Of a DNA stretch of 64,000 bases, positions 16,207 to 24,671 are shown piece after piece. The stretch is from Flavobacterium sangjuense. GTDB taxonomy: Bacteria; Bacteroidota; Bacteroidia; Flavobacteriales; Flavobacteriaceae. The notes under the pieces are model-generated. The model made no database searches and had not been told where the DNA came from. It saw nothing but the letters and a program-made list of their open reading frames with translations. The stretch is taken from positions 2,356,001-2,420,000 of the forward strand of contig NZ_CP038810.1 of NCBI RefSeq assembly GCF_004797125.1. Direction: 5' to 3'. How positions within the stretch are numbered: the stretch's first letter is position 1; each line of letters begins with the position of its first letter. A program made the translations under genes and the position numbers.

Positions 16207-17073
16207 ATGATTAAATCTTCAGAATTAATACTAAACCCAGACGGAAGTGTTTATCACTTAAACCTAAAACCGGAACATATTGCCAAAGACATCATCTTTG
16301 TGGGCGACCAAAACAGAGTTGAAAAAATAACACAGTTTTTTGACCGCATCGAATTTTCTACACAAAAGCGTGAATTCAAAACCCAAACAGGTTATTACAA
16401 AGGCAAAAAAATCACTGTAATGTCAACCGGAATTGGTCCTGACAATATTGATATTACCATTAACGAATTGGATGCTTTGGTAAATATCGATTTGGAAACG
16501 CGACAACCAAAAGAAACTTTAACTTCATTGAATATCGTTCGTATCGGAACTTCGGGTTCGTTGCAGGAAGATATTCCGGTAGACAGTTTTGTGATGGGTG
16601 AATTTGGTCTTGGTTTAGACAATATGCTTCGCTCCTACGTCATTGATGACATCTGCGAAACGGATATGGAAGAGGCGTTTATCAAACACACCAATTGGGA
16701 TTTGAGAAAAGGAAAACCATACATCATTGGATGTTCGGAAACACTAAAAAATAAATTCGACAGCAGCCTAATACACAAAGGAATTACCGGAACTGCCGGT
16801 GGTTTTTATGGCCCACAAGGAAGAGTATTGCGTTTGGCAATTCAGGATCCAGAGTTGAACAGCAAAATGGATAATTTCAAATTCGGCGATGTCCGAATGG
16901 CAAATCTAGAAATGGAAACGTCTGCTATTTATGGCTTAGGAAAGCTTTTGGGACACAATTGTTTGTCGTTAAATGCCATCATTGCAAATCGTGCCAGCGG
17001 AACTTTCAGTGCTGACCCATATAAAGCTGTAGATGCTTTGATTCAGTATACTTTAGGGAAATTTGCCGAATAG
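16207..17073 (+). CDS. Nucleoside phosphorylase (uridine phosphorylase-like)
   Basis: A 288-residue PNP/UDP-family enzyme. The phosphate-binding start is seen in IFVGDQNRVEKI, then VMSTGIGPDNIDI, RIGTSGSLQ and the ribose/Mn-type motif NLEMETSAIYGLG, where the glutamate binds the ribose. It splits a nucleoside with phosphate into base and ribose-1-phosphate. The NLEMETSA motif is shared by uridine and purine enzymes, so uridine preference is only a guess. Cytoplasmic; no signal. The 43-bp repeat lies directly in its leader. Transcribed alone or ahead of the GNAT pair (33-nt gap). Confidence 0.85.
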   Translation: MIKSSELILNPDGSVYHLNLKPEHIAKDIIFVGDQNRVEKITQFFDRIEFSTQKREFKTQTGYYKGKKITVMSTGIGPDNIDITINELDALVNIDLETRQPKETLTSLNIVRIGTSGSLQEDIPVDSFVMGEFGLGLDNMLRSYVIDDICETDMEEAFIKHTNWDLRKGKPYIIGCSETLKNKFDSSLIHKGITGTAGGFYGPQGRVLRLAIQDPELNSKMDNFKFGDVRMANLEMETSAIYGLGKLLGHNCLSLNAIIANRASGTFSADPYKAVDALIQYTLGKFAE

Positions 17074-17105
17074 AAAATAGAGCAAAGAAGAAAGAAGCAA
17101 GAGAA

Positions 17106-17633
17106 ATGGCTTTAATCCTTGAAACCAAACGACTCCTAATGCGTCCATTAGAGCTTTCTGATGTCGATGGTTTCTTTGCCATGAATGACAATCCAAATGT
17201 AAATGTTTATTTAAGGAATCCGGTTCGAACAAAAGAAGAAGCACAACAATACGTTCAGAAAATTATCAATGAATATCAAAAAAATGGCATATCAAGGTTT
17301 GCAGTATTTTTGAAAAAAACAAATAAACTAATTGGGTTTTCAGGCTTAAAGTACAGGGCAACCGAGGAAAACAATCATATCAATTTTTATGATTTGGGTT
17401 ATCGTTTTGCAGAAGAACATTGGCGTAAAGGCTTTGCCACAGAAGCGGCGATTGCCTGGCTCGATTACGGATTTAACACAATGAAATTACCTACCATTTA
17501 TGCTTCTGCCATTAGTGACAATATTGGCTCCAATACTGTTTTAAAAAAACTTGGTTTTGAATTAACTAATGAATATTTACAGAATAATATCCAACACAGT
17601 TGGTATAAATTTGACAAAGATAAATGGATTTAA
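17106..17633 (+). CDS. GNAT acetyltransferase, RimJ/RimL type (copy 1)
   Basis: A 175-residue GNAT with the RimJ/RimL start LILETKRLLMRPLELSD and the acetyl-CoA loop in RFAEEHWRKGFATEA (about 96-110). The C-terminal YASAISDNIGSNTVLKKLGFE is the usual end of the fold. The substrate is unknown. It overlaps the next GNAT gene by 10 nt, and the two proteins share start, spacing and motifs, so they are products of tandem duplication and are translated in a coupled way. The sequence identity is moderate, so the duplication is old. Confidence 0.85.
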   Translation: MALILETKRLLMRPLELSDVDGFFAMNDNPNVNVYLRNPVRTKEEAQQYVQKIINEYQKNGISRFAVFLKKTNKLIGFSGLKYRATEENNHINFYDLGYRFAEEHWRKGFATEAAIAWLDYGFNTMKLPTIYASAISDNIGSNTVLKKLGFELTNEYLQNNIQHSWYKFDKDKWI

Positions 17634-18163
17634 TTCTGGAAACTGAAAGATTGTTGCTCCGCCCATTAGAGTTTTCTGATGCAGAAGCTATGTTTGCCAT
17701 GGATAGCAATCCGGAAGTACACAAATACCTTTGGCAGAAGCCATTTCAGGATATAGCCGAAAGTATCAAAATAATCGAATACGTAAGAGAACAATATAAA
17801 ACCAACAATATCGGCCGATTTGCTACTATCATAAAAGAAACCGGCGAATTCATTGGCTGGACAGGAATAAAGTTTGTGGACAACCATGTCGAAAATGGCA
17901 ATACCAATTTCTTTGATTACGGTTATCGTCTGAATGAGAAATACTGGGGAAAAGGCTATGCAACAGAAGCGACAAAACTCTGGCTGGATTACGGTTTGAA
18001 CCAAATGAATATTGATAAAATACACGCTTATACTCATAGTGAAAACATTGCTTCGAATATCGTTTTAAGAAAAACAGGCATGACTTTCATGGAAGAATAT
18101 ATAGCTGAAGATGGTGTCAAATGGAATTGGTGGTTAATAGAAAATCAAAAAGAGAATAGATAA
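17624..18163 (+). CDS. GNAT acetyltransferase, RimJ/RimL type (copy 2)
   Basis: A 179-residue paralogue of the preceding protein (LILETERLLLRPLEFSD; acetyl-CoA loop RLNEKYWGKGYATEA; AYTHSENIASNIVLRKTGM). The start ATG lies inside the last codons of the previous gene (10-nt overlap), implying translational coupling. The peptide-binding face differs more than the CoA-binding core, so the two copies may have different acceptors. The substrate is unknown. An inverted repeat follows its stop codon. Confidence 0.85.
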   Translation: MDLILETERLLLRPLEFSDAEAMFAMDSNPEVHKYLWQKPFQDIAESIKIIEYVREQYKTNNIGRFATIIKETGEFIGWTGIKFVDNHVENGNTNFFDYGYRLNEKYWGKGYATEATKLWLDYGLNQMNIDKIHAYTHSENIASNIVLRKTGMTFMEEYIAEDGVKWNWWLIENQKENR

Positions 18164-18164
18164 T

Positions 18165-18214
18165 AGACAAAGAGATAATAGAAAAAAAGTCTATCATCTA
18201 TCATCTCTCTGTCT
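18165..18214. repeat. Imperfect inverted repeat of GATA-rich words
   Basis: The arms 18165-18182 (AGACAAAGAGATAATAGA) and 18197-18214 match as inverted repeats at 16 of 18 positions around a 14-nt centre. It lies between the second GNAT and the binding-protein-like gene. It has no T-tract, so it is not a typical terminator. Confidence 0.65.
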
Positions 18215-18229
18215 CTCATCCAAATAATT

Positions 18230-19081
18230 ATGAAAACAATAAAAATAGCCGGAGTTCCCGAACATTTCAACCTGCCATGGCAATTGTGCATCGAAAATGG
18301 CGAGTTTGAGGAAATCGGAATTGATTTACAGTGGACAGATATTCCGGAAGGCACAGGTAAAATGTGTCAGATGCTTCGTGATGGCGAAACTGATATGGCT
18401 GTTATTTTAACCGAAGGCATCGTAAAAGATATCGTTGGCGGAAATGACTGTTCGATTGTACAGGTTTATGTTGAAAGCCCATTGATTTGGGGAATTCACG
18501 TTGCAGCTGCTTCAAAATACAATGCATTAGCTGATTTAGAAAATACCAAAGTCGCCATTTCCCGCTATGGTTCGGGTTCGCATTTGATGGCGTATGTTAA
18601 TGCACAAAATCAGAATTGGAATACCGATGAACTTCAATTTGAAATCGTAAACACTATCGATGGCGCAGTGGATGCTTTAACGAATGGCACCGCCGATTAC
18701 TTTATGTGGGAACGTTTTATGACCAAACCTTTAGTTGACAAAGGTATTTTTCGTCGTGTAGCCGATTGTCCAACGCCTTGGCCTTGTTTTGTTATTGCAG
18801 TGAGAAATGAGTTTTTAGATGCGAACAAACAATCTGTTGCGCTGATTTTAGAAACTATAAACAATACCACTATCGAATTCAAAGATATTCCGAGTATCGA
18901 CAGAACTTTGGCATCCAAATACAATCAAAAAACAGCAGATATTCAGGAATGGTTATCGCTAACCAAATGGTCGCAAAAACCATTAGCCGAAAAAGTGTTA
19001 AACAATATCCAAAATCAATTATTTGACCTAAAAATTATAGATAAAAAAGGTACTTTTGCTGAAATAGTGAAAGCCGTTTAG
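18230..19081 (+). CDS. Solute-binding-protein-like protein without signal peptide
   Basis: A 283-residue protein of the periplasmic binding protein fold (NMT1/ABC substrate-binding type): MKTIKIAGVPEHFNLPWQL, the ligand-sensing strand DMAVILTEGIVKDIVGG, then KVAISRYGSGSHLMAYV at the second lobe. There is no signal peptide, no lipobox and no transporter gene nearby, so a cytoplasmic ligand-binding or enzymatic role is more likely than transport. The ligand is unknown. It starts 66 nt after the GNAT pair and 17 nt before the transglutaminase-like gene, perhaps in one transcript. Confidence 0.7.
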   Translation: MKTIKIAGVPEHFNLPWQLCIENGEFEEIGIDLQWTDIPEGTGKMCQMLRDGETDMAVILTEGIVKDIVGGNDCSIVQVYVESPLIWGIHVAAASKYNALADLENTKVAISRYGSGSHLMAYVNAQNQNWNTDELQFEIVNTIDGAVDALTNGTADYFMWERFMTKPLVDKGIFRRVADCPTPWPCFVIAVRNEFLDANKQSVALILETINNTTIEFKDIPSIDRTLASKYNQKTADIQEWLSLTKWSQKPLAEKVLNNIQNQLFDLKIIDKKGTFAEIVKAV

Positions 19082-19098
19082 CTTTTGCCATTGGCACT

Positions 19099-20031
19099 AT
19101 GATAAAATTAGGGAGTCTTACTTATCAACAGCTTAAAGAAAAATTCAGGATAAAAAGTCCGTGGGATTTGATTATCATTTTTGTACTGAACATCCTTATT
19201 ACCATTCCCATTTTTATTATTGCTCATCACAATTTTATCACACTCGATTGGGCACATCACGTAGACAGAGTTTTATTGTTTCTTGTTATTCTTATAGCAA
19301 TTCAATTCATTTTAAGAGCGATGAGAAGAGTAACTTTAATTTCGGTGATACTCTATTTAATTTTTTTGCTTTTTGGAACCTTATCAGGCAAATACAATTT
19401 TAAAACCGTGTTTGAAGATTACCGCTCGATGATGTACACCATGAGTGAAGATCCTTATCCACAAGATATTATCATTACCAAATTGCTGCCTTTTCCCAAC
19501 AAATCAAAAATTCTGGACGCTGTTGAATATCAAAATCCCAAAATCAGAAACTTTTCCATCATGGCTATCGACAAGCATTTTAAAGATGTAAAAGGATATC
19601 ATGATTATTTTACTATCATACAGTCGTTTGCTATTTTTAAAGAAATAAACAGCCGCTGGAATTACGTCAGTGATCCAAAAGGACATGATTATATTGCCAA
19701 AGCCACTGAATCGCTTCAATACCTTTCCGGCGATTGCGATGACCATTCCGTTTTCATGGCAGCCTGCATCAAATCTATTGGTGGCACAACGCGATTGATT
19801 CATACCAAAGGACATATTTATCCCGAACTATTAATTGGCAATAAAAAAGATTTGGAACATATCAATTATGCCATCAAAAAAGTACTTTTTCAAACAGAAA
19901 GCAAAGGCAAACCGATTAATTACCACATTGACGAAAGAGGAAACATTTGGCTAAATCTTGATTATACCGCGAAATATCCCGGTGGTCCATTTATGAATGA
20001 AGAAATTCTTGGAGCATTGACACTCGATTAA
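19099..20031 (+). CDS. Transglutaminase-like membrane protein
   Basis: A 310-residue protein with three hydrophobic N-terminal segments (about 22-40, 54-70 and 76-96) and a C-terminal transglutaminase-like domain. The catalytic cysteine is Cys213 in SGDCDDHSVF; the histidine follows in HTKGHIYPEL, and the aspartate-like position is NIWLNLDYT. These domains act as cysteine peptidases or amide transferases. The topology places the domain after the last membrane helix. The substrate is unknown. It ends 9 nt before a GGTTATTT triple repeat. Confidence 0.75.
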   Translation: MIKLGSLTYQQLKEKFRIKSPWDLIIIFVLNILITIPIFIIAHHNFITLDWAHHVDRVLLFLVILIAIQFILRAMRRVTLISVILYLIFLLFGTLSGKYNFKTVFEDYRSMMYTMSEDPYPQDIIITKLLPFPNKSKILDAVEYQNPKIRNFSIMAIDKHFKDVKGYHDYFTIIQSFAIFKEINSRWNYVSDPKGHDYIAKATESLQYLSGDCDDHSVFMAACIKSIGGTTRLIHTKGHIYPELLIGNKKDLEHINYAIKKVLFQTESKGKPINYHIDERGNIWLNLDYTAKYPGGPFMNEEILGALTLD

Positions 20032-20034
20032 TTC

Positions 20035-20058
20035 GGTTATTTGGTTATTTGGTTATTT
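20035..20058 (+). repeat. Triple tandem repeat of GGTTATTT
   Basis: Three perfect 8-bp units in the spacer after the transglutaminase-like gene. The same word occurs twice in inverted orientation beside the 43-bp repeat near 16135. Confidence 0.85.
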
Positions 20059-20106
20059 GAAACTCATAATTTATTTCTATCTTCGTTTTCAATAAAGCAA
20101 ACGATA

Positions 20107-20685
20107 ATGAAAAAACTTATTTATCTACTCTTCTTATTACCTCTGGCATTACAAGCACAAGATGGTGGAGAAAACACGGTGATTACCAATAAAAAGAATG
20201 AATTTCGTGTAGATGTTTTGGCTGCTCTTGTTTATACAAAAGCAAGTTTTAGTTACGAACGCTTTTTTGGAAAAGACTTCTCGACAGGTTTTAATGTAAA
20301 TTTTTCAAATAGTGGCAAACTAAATGATGACTTCGACAATGGCTACAGAAACAATGTTCCTAAGTTTGAGTTCAATCCGTATTTGAGATATGCTTTATCA
20401 AAAAGTAAATCAAGGTATTACTTCGCCGAAGTTTTTGGTTCGTATAATGGCGGTGATTACAAAGAAATAGTCCGAATAGACGGCATGGCAATGCCTGATT
20501 ACTACACCACTAAAAAGTCAAAATATACCGATTTCGGTTTAGGCGGAAGTTTGGGATACAAAATGTATTTTAAGGACAGCTTTGCTTTGGAGTTTATCGT
20601 TGGATTTGGTTCAAACCTTACCAATCGTGATAAAAGTCCCGATGTTATTTCAAGAGTTGGTTTAAATTTAGGGTACAGATTTTAA
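20107..20685 (+). CDS. Outer-membrane beta-barrel-like protein
   Basis: A 192-residue exported protein: signal peptide MKKLIYLLFLLPLALQAQ, then alternating beta strands and a C-terminal strand ending in RVGLNLGYRF, which is the usual last strand signature of outer-membrane barrels. The ATG at 20107 is chosen; an upstream TTG would place 22 residues before the signal peptide. The family is not recognised beyond that. The lipoprotein gene 11 nt downstream is probably co-transcribed. Confidence 0.75.
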   Translation: MKKLIYLLFLLPLALQAQDGGENTVITNKKNEFRVDVLAALVYTKASFSYERFFGKDFSTGFNVNFSNSGKLNDDFDNGYRNNVPKFEFNPYLRYALSKSKSRYYFAEVFGSYNGGDYKEIVRIDGMAMPDYYTTKKSKYTDFGLGGSLGYKMYFKDSFALEFIVGFGSNLTNRDKSPDVISRVGLNLGYRF

Positions 20686-20696
20686 TAAAAAGAAAG

Positions 20697-21275
20697 ATGA
20701 AAAAATTACACTATATACTATTAATAGCTACTGCGTTCCTGGTTTCAAATTGTGATACCAACGACGATGGTTTTTACAATAATGTTTTTGTAGATATCCC
20801 AAACTTAGTTTCCATAGAGACACATACGCCTACCTATACTGTTGGTGAAAAGTTATACATCGATGCCGATTTCTCAAGGTATTTAAATGATGGCGCACTC
20901 TTAGATATTTATCAAACAACAGGAGCAACGCAGTTTGCTTTTTCTTATGTAATCGAAAAACAAATCAGTGCAACAGAATGGGAAACAGTATCTGTGAGTG
21001 ACAGTCAATTGGATATCGTTAAAGGCGATGCCCAAAACGGTTCTTATGTTTACGGAATTTGTGAATACAATACGACAGACTCAACTTATGAATATCGTGT
21101 TGGGTTTCCATTATTAGCTACAGGAACGTATCGCTTGAGTTTTGGCTATAATAGTGATACTCATGATAGTGTAATATTACGTTCGTTGAGTCCGGCTACT
21201 CGCTTAATTTTAAACATTAATTCCGCGATTGCCGGATTGAATTCAGGAAGCTATTATACTTTCACCGTAAATTAA
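20697..21275 (+). CDS. Lipoprotein of unknown function
   Basis: A 192-residue lipoprotein (lipobox VSNC, Cys19) with an acidic DTNDDG just after it, as in surface-exported lipoproteins of Bacteroidetes. The rest looks like a beta-sandwich. No family is recognised. It follows the beta-barrel gene by 11 nt, so the two may form an outer-membrane pair. Its stop codon is only two bases from that of the convergent ung gene. Confidence 0.65.
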   Translation: MKKLHYILLIATAFLVSNCDTNDDGFYNNVFVDIPNLVSIETHTPTYTVGEKLYIDADFSRYLNDGALLDIYQTTGATQFAFSYVIEKQISATEWETVSVSDSQLDIVKGDAQNGSYVYGICEYNTTDSTYEYRVGFPLLATGTYRLSFGYNSDTHDSVILRSLSPATRLILNINSAIAGLNSGSYYTFTVN

Positions 21276-21277
21276 GC

Positions 21278-21943
21278 TTACCATTCTATCGTTTCTTTTC
21301 CTAAACTTTGCAGGTAAGTATTGGTTTTACTAAAGTGTTTGTTTCCAAACCACAAGCCTCGATTGGCGCTCAACGGCGATGGATGTCCGGTTTCTAAAAC
21401 ATGATGTTTGGTTCGGTCAATTTTGGCACCTTTCTTTTTGGCAAATCCGCCCCAAAGCAGAAATACAACACTTTCTTTTTCGTCTGATATTTTCTGAATA
21501 ATTGCATCGGTAAACGTTTCCCAACCTTTATTCTGATGGCTTCCCGCTTCACTTTCTCTGACTGTTAAAGTAGCGTTGAGCAATAAAACACCTTGGTCTG
21601 CCCATCTTTCTAAATTTCCGGATTTTGGAAAAGACACATGAATATCGGTTTGGATTTCTTTAAAAATATTAATCAACGAAGGTGGAAAAGCAATGCCATC
21701 ATTCACCGAAAAGCACAAGCCATTGGCCTGACCAAATCCATGATAGGGATCCTGACCAATAACGACAACTTTTACTTTATCAAACGGGCAATGATCAAAG
21801 GCAGCAAATATTTCAGTTCTTTTTGGAAAGCATCTATTAGTATTGTATTCGTCTTTAACAAAGGAGATTAACTGTTGAAAATAAGGCTTCTCAAATTCGC
21901 CGGAAAGTACTTTTTGCCAGGAAGAATGTATCTTAACGTCCAT
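21278..21943 (-). CDS. ung: Uracil-DNA glycosylase
   Basis: A 221-residue family 1 UDG. The water-activating motif GQDPYHG (63-69, Asp65) and the DNA-intercalating HPSPLSANRG loop are intact, as is the uracil-binding LLNATLTVRES. It removes uracil from DNA in base-excision repair. The length and ends are normal. Transcribed alone; the start is 81 nt from the divergent mutS2 start. Confidence 0.97.
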   Translation of the reverse strand: MDVKIHSSWQKVLSGEFEKPYFQQLISFVKDEYNTNRCFPKRTEIFAAFDHCPFDKVKVVVIGQDPYHGFGQANGLCFSVNDGIAFPPSLINIFKEIQTDIHVSFPKSGNLERWADQGVLLLNATLTVRESEAGSHQNKGWETFTDAIIQKISDEKESVVFLLWGGFAKKKGAKIDRTKHHVLETGHPSPLSANRGLWFGNKHFSKTNTYLQSLGKETIEW

Positions 21944-22024
21944 CTCTTAATTTTTTATCAAAAATAACACATTCTGTTGCAATATGGATTGCATCCTTTG
22001 TAACTTTGACACTTTGCTACTTAT

Positions 22025-24187
22025 ATGATTTCCATCACAGATAAAACACTACAAGATTTAGAATTCAGCACCGTTTTGCAAACCATTTCAGAAAGATGCA
22101 CTACTGAAATCGGGAAGCAGAAAGCACTCGAAATTGTTCCTTTCAAAGACAAAGAAACTCTGATGAATGCTTTGTTACAAACGTCTGAATACCTATCTTC
22201 TTTTTCCAATAACAATGCGATTCCCAATCACGGATTTGATAATCTGACCAATGATTTGAAGTTCCTCGCCATTGAAGATAGTTTCCTGGAAGTGGGCAGT
22301 TTCAGAAAAATAGCCACGCTTTCAGAAACCGTAAATGTGTTGCTACTATTCTTCAAGAAATTCCATGATTATTATCCAAAACTAAACGACAAATCGGCAC
22401 AAGTTGAATACACCAAATTCATTATTCAAAAAATAGATGAAATCGTTGATAAATATGGTGAAATAAAAGATAACGCTTCTCCTCAATTAAATGAAACCAG
22501 AAAGGCAATGAATTTGGTTCGTGGTAAAGTCAATCAGAGTTTTGGGCAGGCAATGACACAATACAATTCGCTTGGTTATTTGGACGAAATCAAAGAAAGT
22601 TTTGTAGAAAATCGTAGGGTTTTAGCGGTTTTAGCGATGTATCGCCGAAAAGTAAAAGGTTCTATTTTGGGAAGTTCCAAAACAGGAAGCATTGCTTATA
22701 TCGAACCCGAAGCAACGCTTCGTTATTCACGAGAATTGAGTAATTTGGAATATGAAGAACGCGAAGAAATCACCCGAATTTTAAAGAAATTATCAAGCGA
22801 TATTCGTCCGTTTTTAGACTTGTTAAATCAATATCAGGAGTTTCTGAGCGATATTGATGTTATTTCGGCGAAAGCCAAATATGCCAACAAAATCAACGCC
22901 ATTTTGCCAACGATTACTACTGAAAAGCAATTGTATTTCAGAGATGCCTTCCATCCTATTTTGTTTTTAAGCAATTTGGAAAAGAAAGAAAAAACATTTC
23001 CACAAACCATTGAATTAACTACTGAAAGCAGAATCATTGTCATCTCCGGTCCAAATGCAGGTGGAAAAACCATATCTCTAAAAACCGTTGGATTGCTACA
23101 GCTAATGCTGCAATGCGGAATTCTTATTCCGGTTCACGAACGCAGCAAAACGTTTTTATTTGACAGGATTCTGACTGATATTGGCGATAACCAATCAATA
23201 GAAAATCATTTGAGTACGTATAGTTATCGCTTAAAGAACATGAATTATTTTCTGAAGAAATGCAACGGCAAGACGTTGTTTTTGATTGATGAATTCGGAA
23301 CGGGTTCAGATCCTGAATTAGGCGGTGCTTTGGCGGAAATATTTTTAGAAGAATTTTATCATAGGGAAGCATTCGGAATTATCACCACGCATTATTCGAA
23401 TTTGAAAATTCTGGCAAACGAATTGCCTTTTGCATCCAATGCCAACATGCTTTTTGATGAGAAATCTTTGGAACCTATGTACAAGTTGATTTTAGGGCAA
23501 GCCGGAAGTTCTTTCACCTTTGAAGTAGCACAGAAAAACGGAATTCCGTTTGGATTAATCAATCGTGCCAAAAAGAAAATTGAAGGCGGAAAAGTACGCT
23601 TTGACAAAACCATTGCGACACTTCAAAAAGAACGTTCTAAATTAGAGAAAACATCCCAAAACTTAAAGGAAGAAGAAACTAAGACTCGGGAAGAAAGCAG
23701 GAAAATGGAATCCATAAATTCTAAAATTCAGGAGAAATTAGAACGCTATCAGGAATTGTATGATGCCAATCAGCGCTTGATTTATATTGGGCAAAAAGTA
23801 GATGACATTTCGGAGAAATACTTTAACAACAAAGACAAAAAAGTTTTGATTGGTGAGTTTTTGAAAATGGTAGAAATCGAAAACTCCAAGCGTAAAAAAG
23901 CAACTGTAAAAGAGAAAGCGGCCAAGGAAATCATTCAAAAAATAGTTATCGAAGAAGTCAAAGTTAAAGTAGAAGAAATTCGGGCAGAGAAGAAAGAAAA
24001 GAAATTAAAAGCTCTACCAGTAGAAAAACCAAAAGTTGCTATTAAAGTCGGCGACAGAGTTCGTATGATTGACGGCAAAGCCATTGGAACGGTCGATAAA
24101 ATTGAAAAGAACAAAGCCGTTGTCAATTATGGTGTTTTTACTTCTAAAGTTAACCTGGAACAACTTGAATACGTTCAGGCAAAATAA
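22025..24187 (+). CDS. MutS2-like ATPase lacking an Smr domain
   Basis: A 720-residue MutS2-type protein: clamp/helical region to about 320, then the ATPase with Walker A SGPNAGGKTISLK (about 340-352), Walker B LFLIDEFGTGSDPELGG and the switch HYS in ITTHYSNLK. A long coiled coil (about 530-640) follows, then a KOW-like piece (KVGDRVRMIDGKAIGTVDKI). The protein ends there. The C-terminal Smr nuclease domain of Bacillus-type MutS2 is absent. MutS2 proteins act on recombination intermediates or on stalled ribosomes; without Smr a nucleolytic role is unlikely. It is followed after 5 nt by the DCC protein gene. Confidence 0.9.
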   Translation: MISITDKTLQDLEFSTVLQTISERCTTEIGKQKALEIVPFKDKETLMNALLQTSEYLSSFSNNNAIPNHGFDNLTNDLKFLAIEDSFLEVGSFRKIATLSETVNVLLLFFKKFHDYYPKLNDKSAQVEYTKFIIQKIDEIVDKYGEIKDNASPQLNETRKAMNLVRGKVNQSFGQAMTQYNSLGYLDEIKESFVENRRVLAVLAMYRRKVKGSILGSSKTGSIAYIEPEATLRYSRELSNLEYEEREEITRILKKLSSDIRPFLDLLNQYQEFLSDIDVISAKAKYANKINAILPTITTEKQLYFRDAFHPILFLSNLEKKEKTFPQTIELTTESRIIVISGPNAGGKTISLKTVGLLQLMLQCGILIPVHERSKTFLFDRILTDIGDNQSIENHLSTYSYRLKNMNYFLKKCNGKTLFLIDEFGTGSDPELGGALAEIFLEEFYHREAFGIITTHYSNLKILANELPFASNANMLFDEKSLEPMYKLILGQAGSSFTFEVAQKNGIPFGLINRAKKKIEGGKVRFDKTIATLQKERSKLEKTSQNLKEEETKTREESRKMESINSKIQEKLERYQELYDANQRLIYIGQKVDDISEKYFNNKDKKVLIGEFLKMVEIENSKRKKATVKEKAAKEIIQKIVIEEVKVKVEEIRAEKKEKKLKALPVEKPKVAIKVGDRVRMIDGKAIGTVDKIEKNKAVVNYGVFTSKVNLEQLEYVQAK

Positions 24188-24192
24188 TAAAT

Positions 24193-24615
24193 ATGGAAAT
24201 TTCAGACTTACCAAAAGATAAAAAAATAATCCTTTTTGATGGGGTTTGCAATCTTTGTGATTCGTCTGTTCAATTTGTGATTAAACACGATAAAAAAGAT
24301 GTTTTCAGATTTGTGCAGCTTCAATCAGAATTGGGTGTAAAGATTATCAGCCATCTTAACATTGATTCTTCAAAAGTAGACAGCACAATTTTATACGAAC
24401 CTGGAAAAGCATATTATTACAAGTCTGATGTCGCATTCAAAATCCTAAAAGAAATTAATAGCATTCATCGATGTTTGCTTGTATTTTCAATTTTCCCGAA
24501 AGCTGTTTTGAATTTTATCTATGATTATGTTGCCAAAAACAGATACAAATGGTTTGGCAAAAAAGAGAGTTGTATGATTCCAACATCTGAACTTCAATCT
24601 AAATTTTTAGCATAA
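24193..24615 (+). CDS. Thiol-disulfide oxidoreductase-like DCC (DUF393) protein
   Basis: A 140-residue protein with the DUF393 signature FDGVCNLCDSSVQF (14-27), containing the CxxC pair, and the family continuation FRFVQLQSELG. The family is predicted to be thioredoxin-related, without an assigned substrate. It has no signal peptide. Five nucleotides separate it from the MutS2-like gene, so it is translated from the same mRNA. The terminator follows directly. Confidence 0.85.
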   Translation: MEISDLPKDKKIILFDGVCNLCDSSVQFVIKHDKKDVFRFVQLQSELGVKIISHLNIDSSKVDSTILYEPGKAYYYKSDVAFKILKEINSIHRCLLVFSIFPKAVLNFIYDYVAKNRYKWFGKKESCMIPTSELQSKFLA

Positions 24616-24653
24616 AAAAAGCCATCTCGTTTTTTGGAACGAGATGGCTTTTC
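24616..24653. terminator. Bidirectional intrinsic terminator
   Basis: Arms AAAAGCCATCTCGTT / AACGAGATGGCTTTT, 15 bp, with a short loop, between convergent genes. Confidence 0.92.
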
Positions 24654-24671
24654 TATTGTATAATTAAAGAA

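Noticed and set aside
24193..24615. DCC protein considered as part of a toxin or mobile unit because of its position after mutS2
   Set aside because: The spacing and composition match an ordinary operon; no mobile signatures are present.
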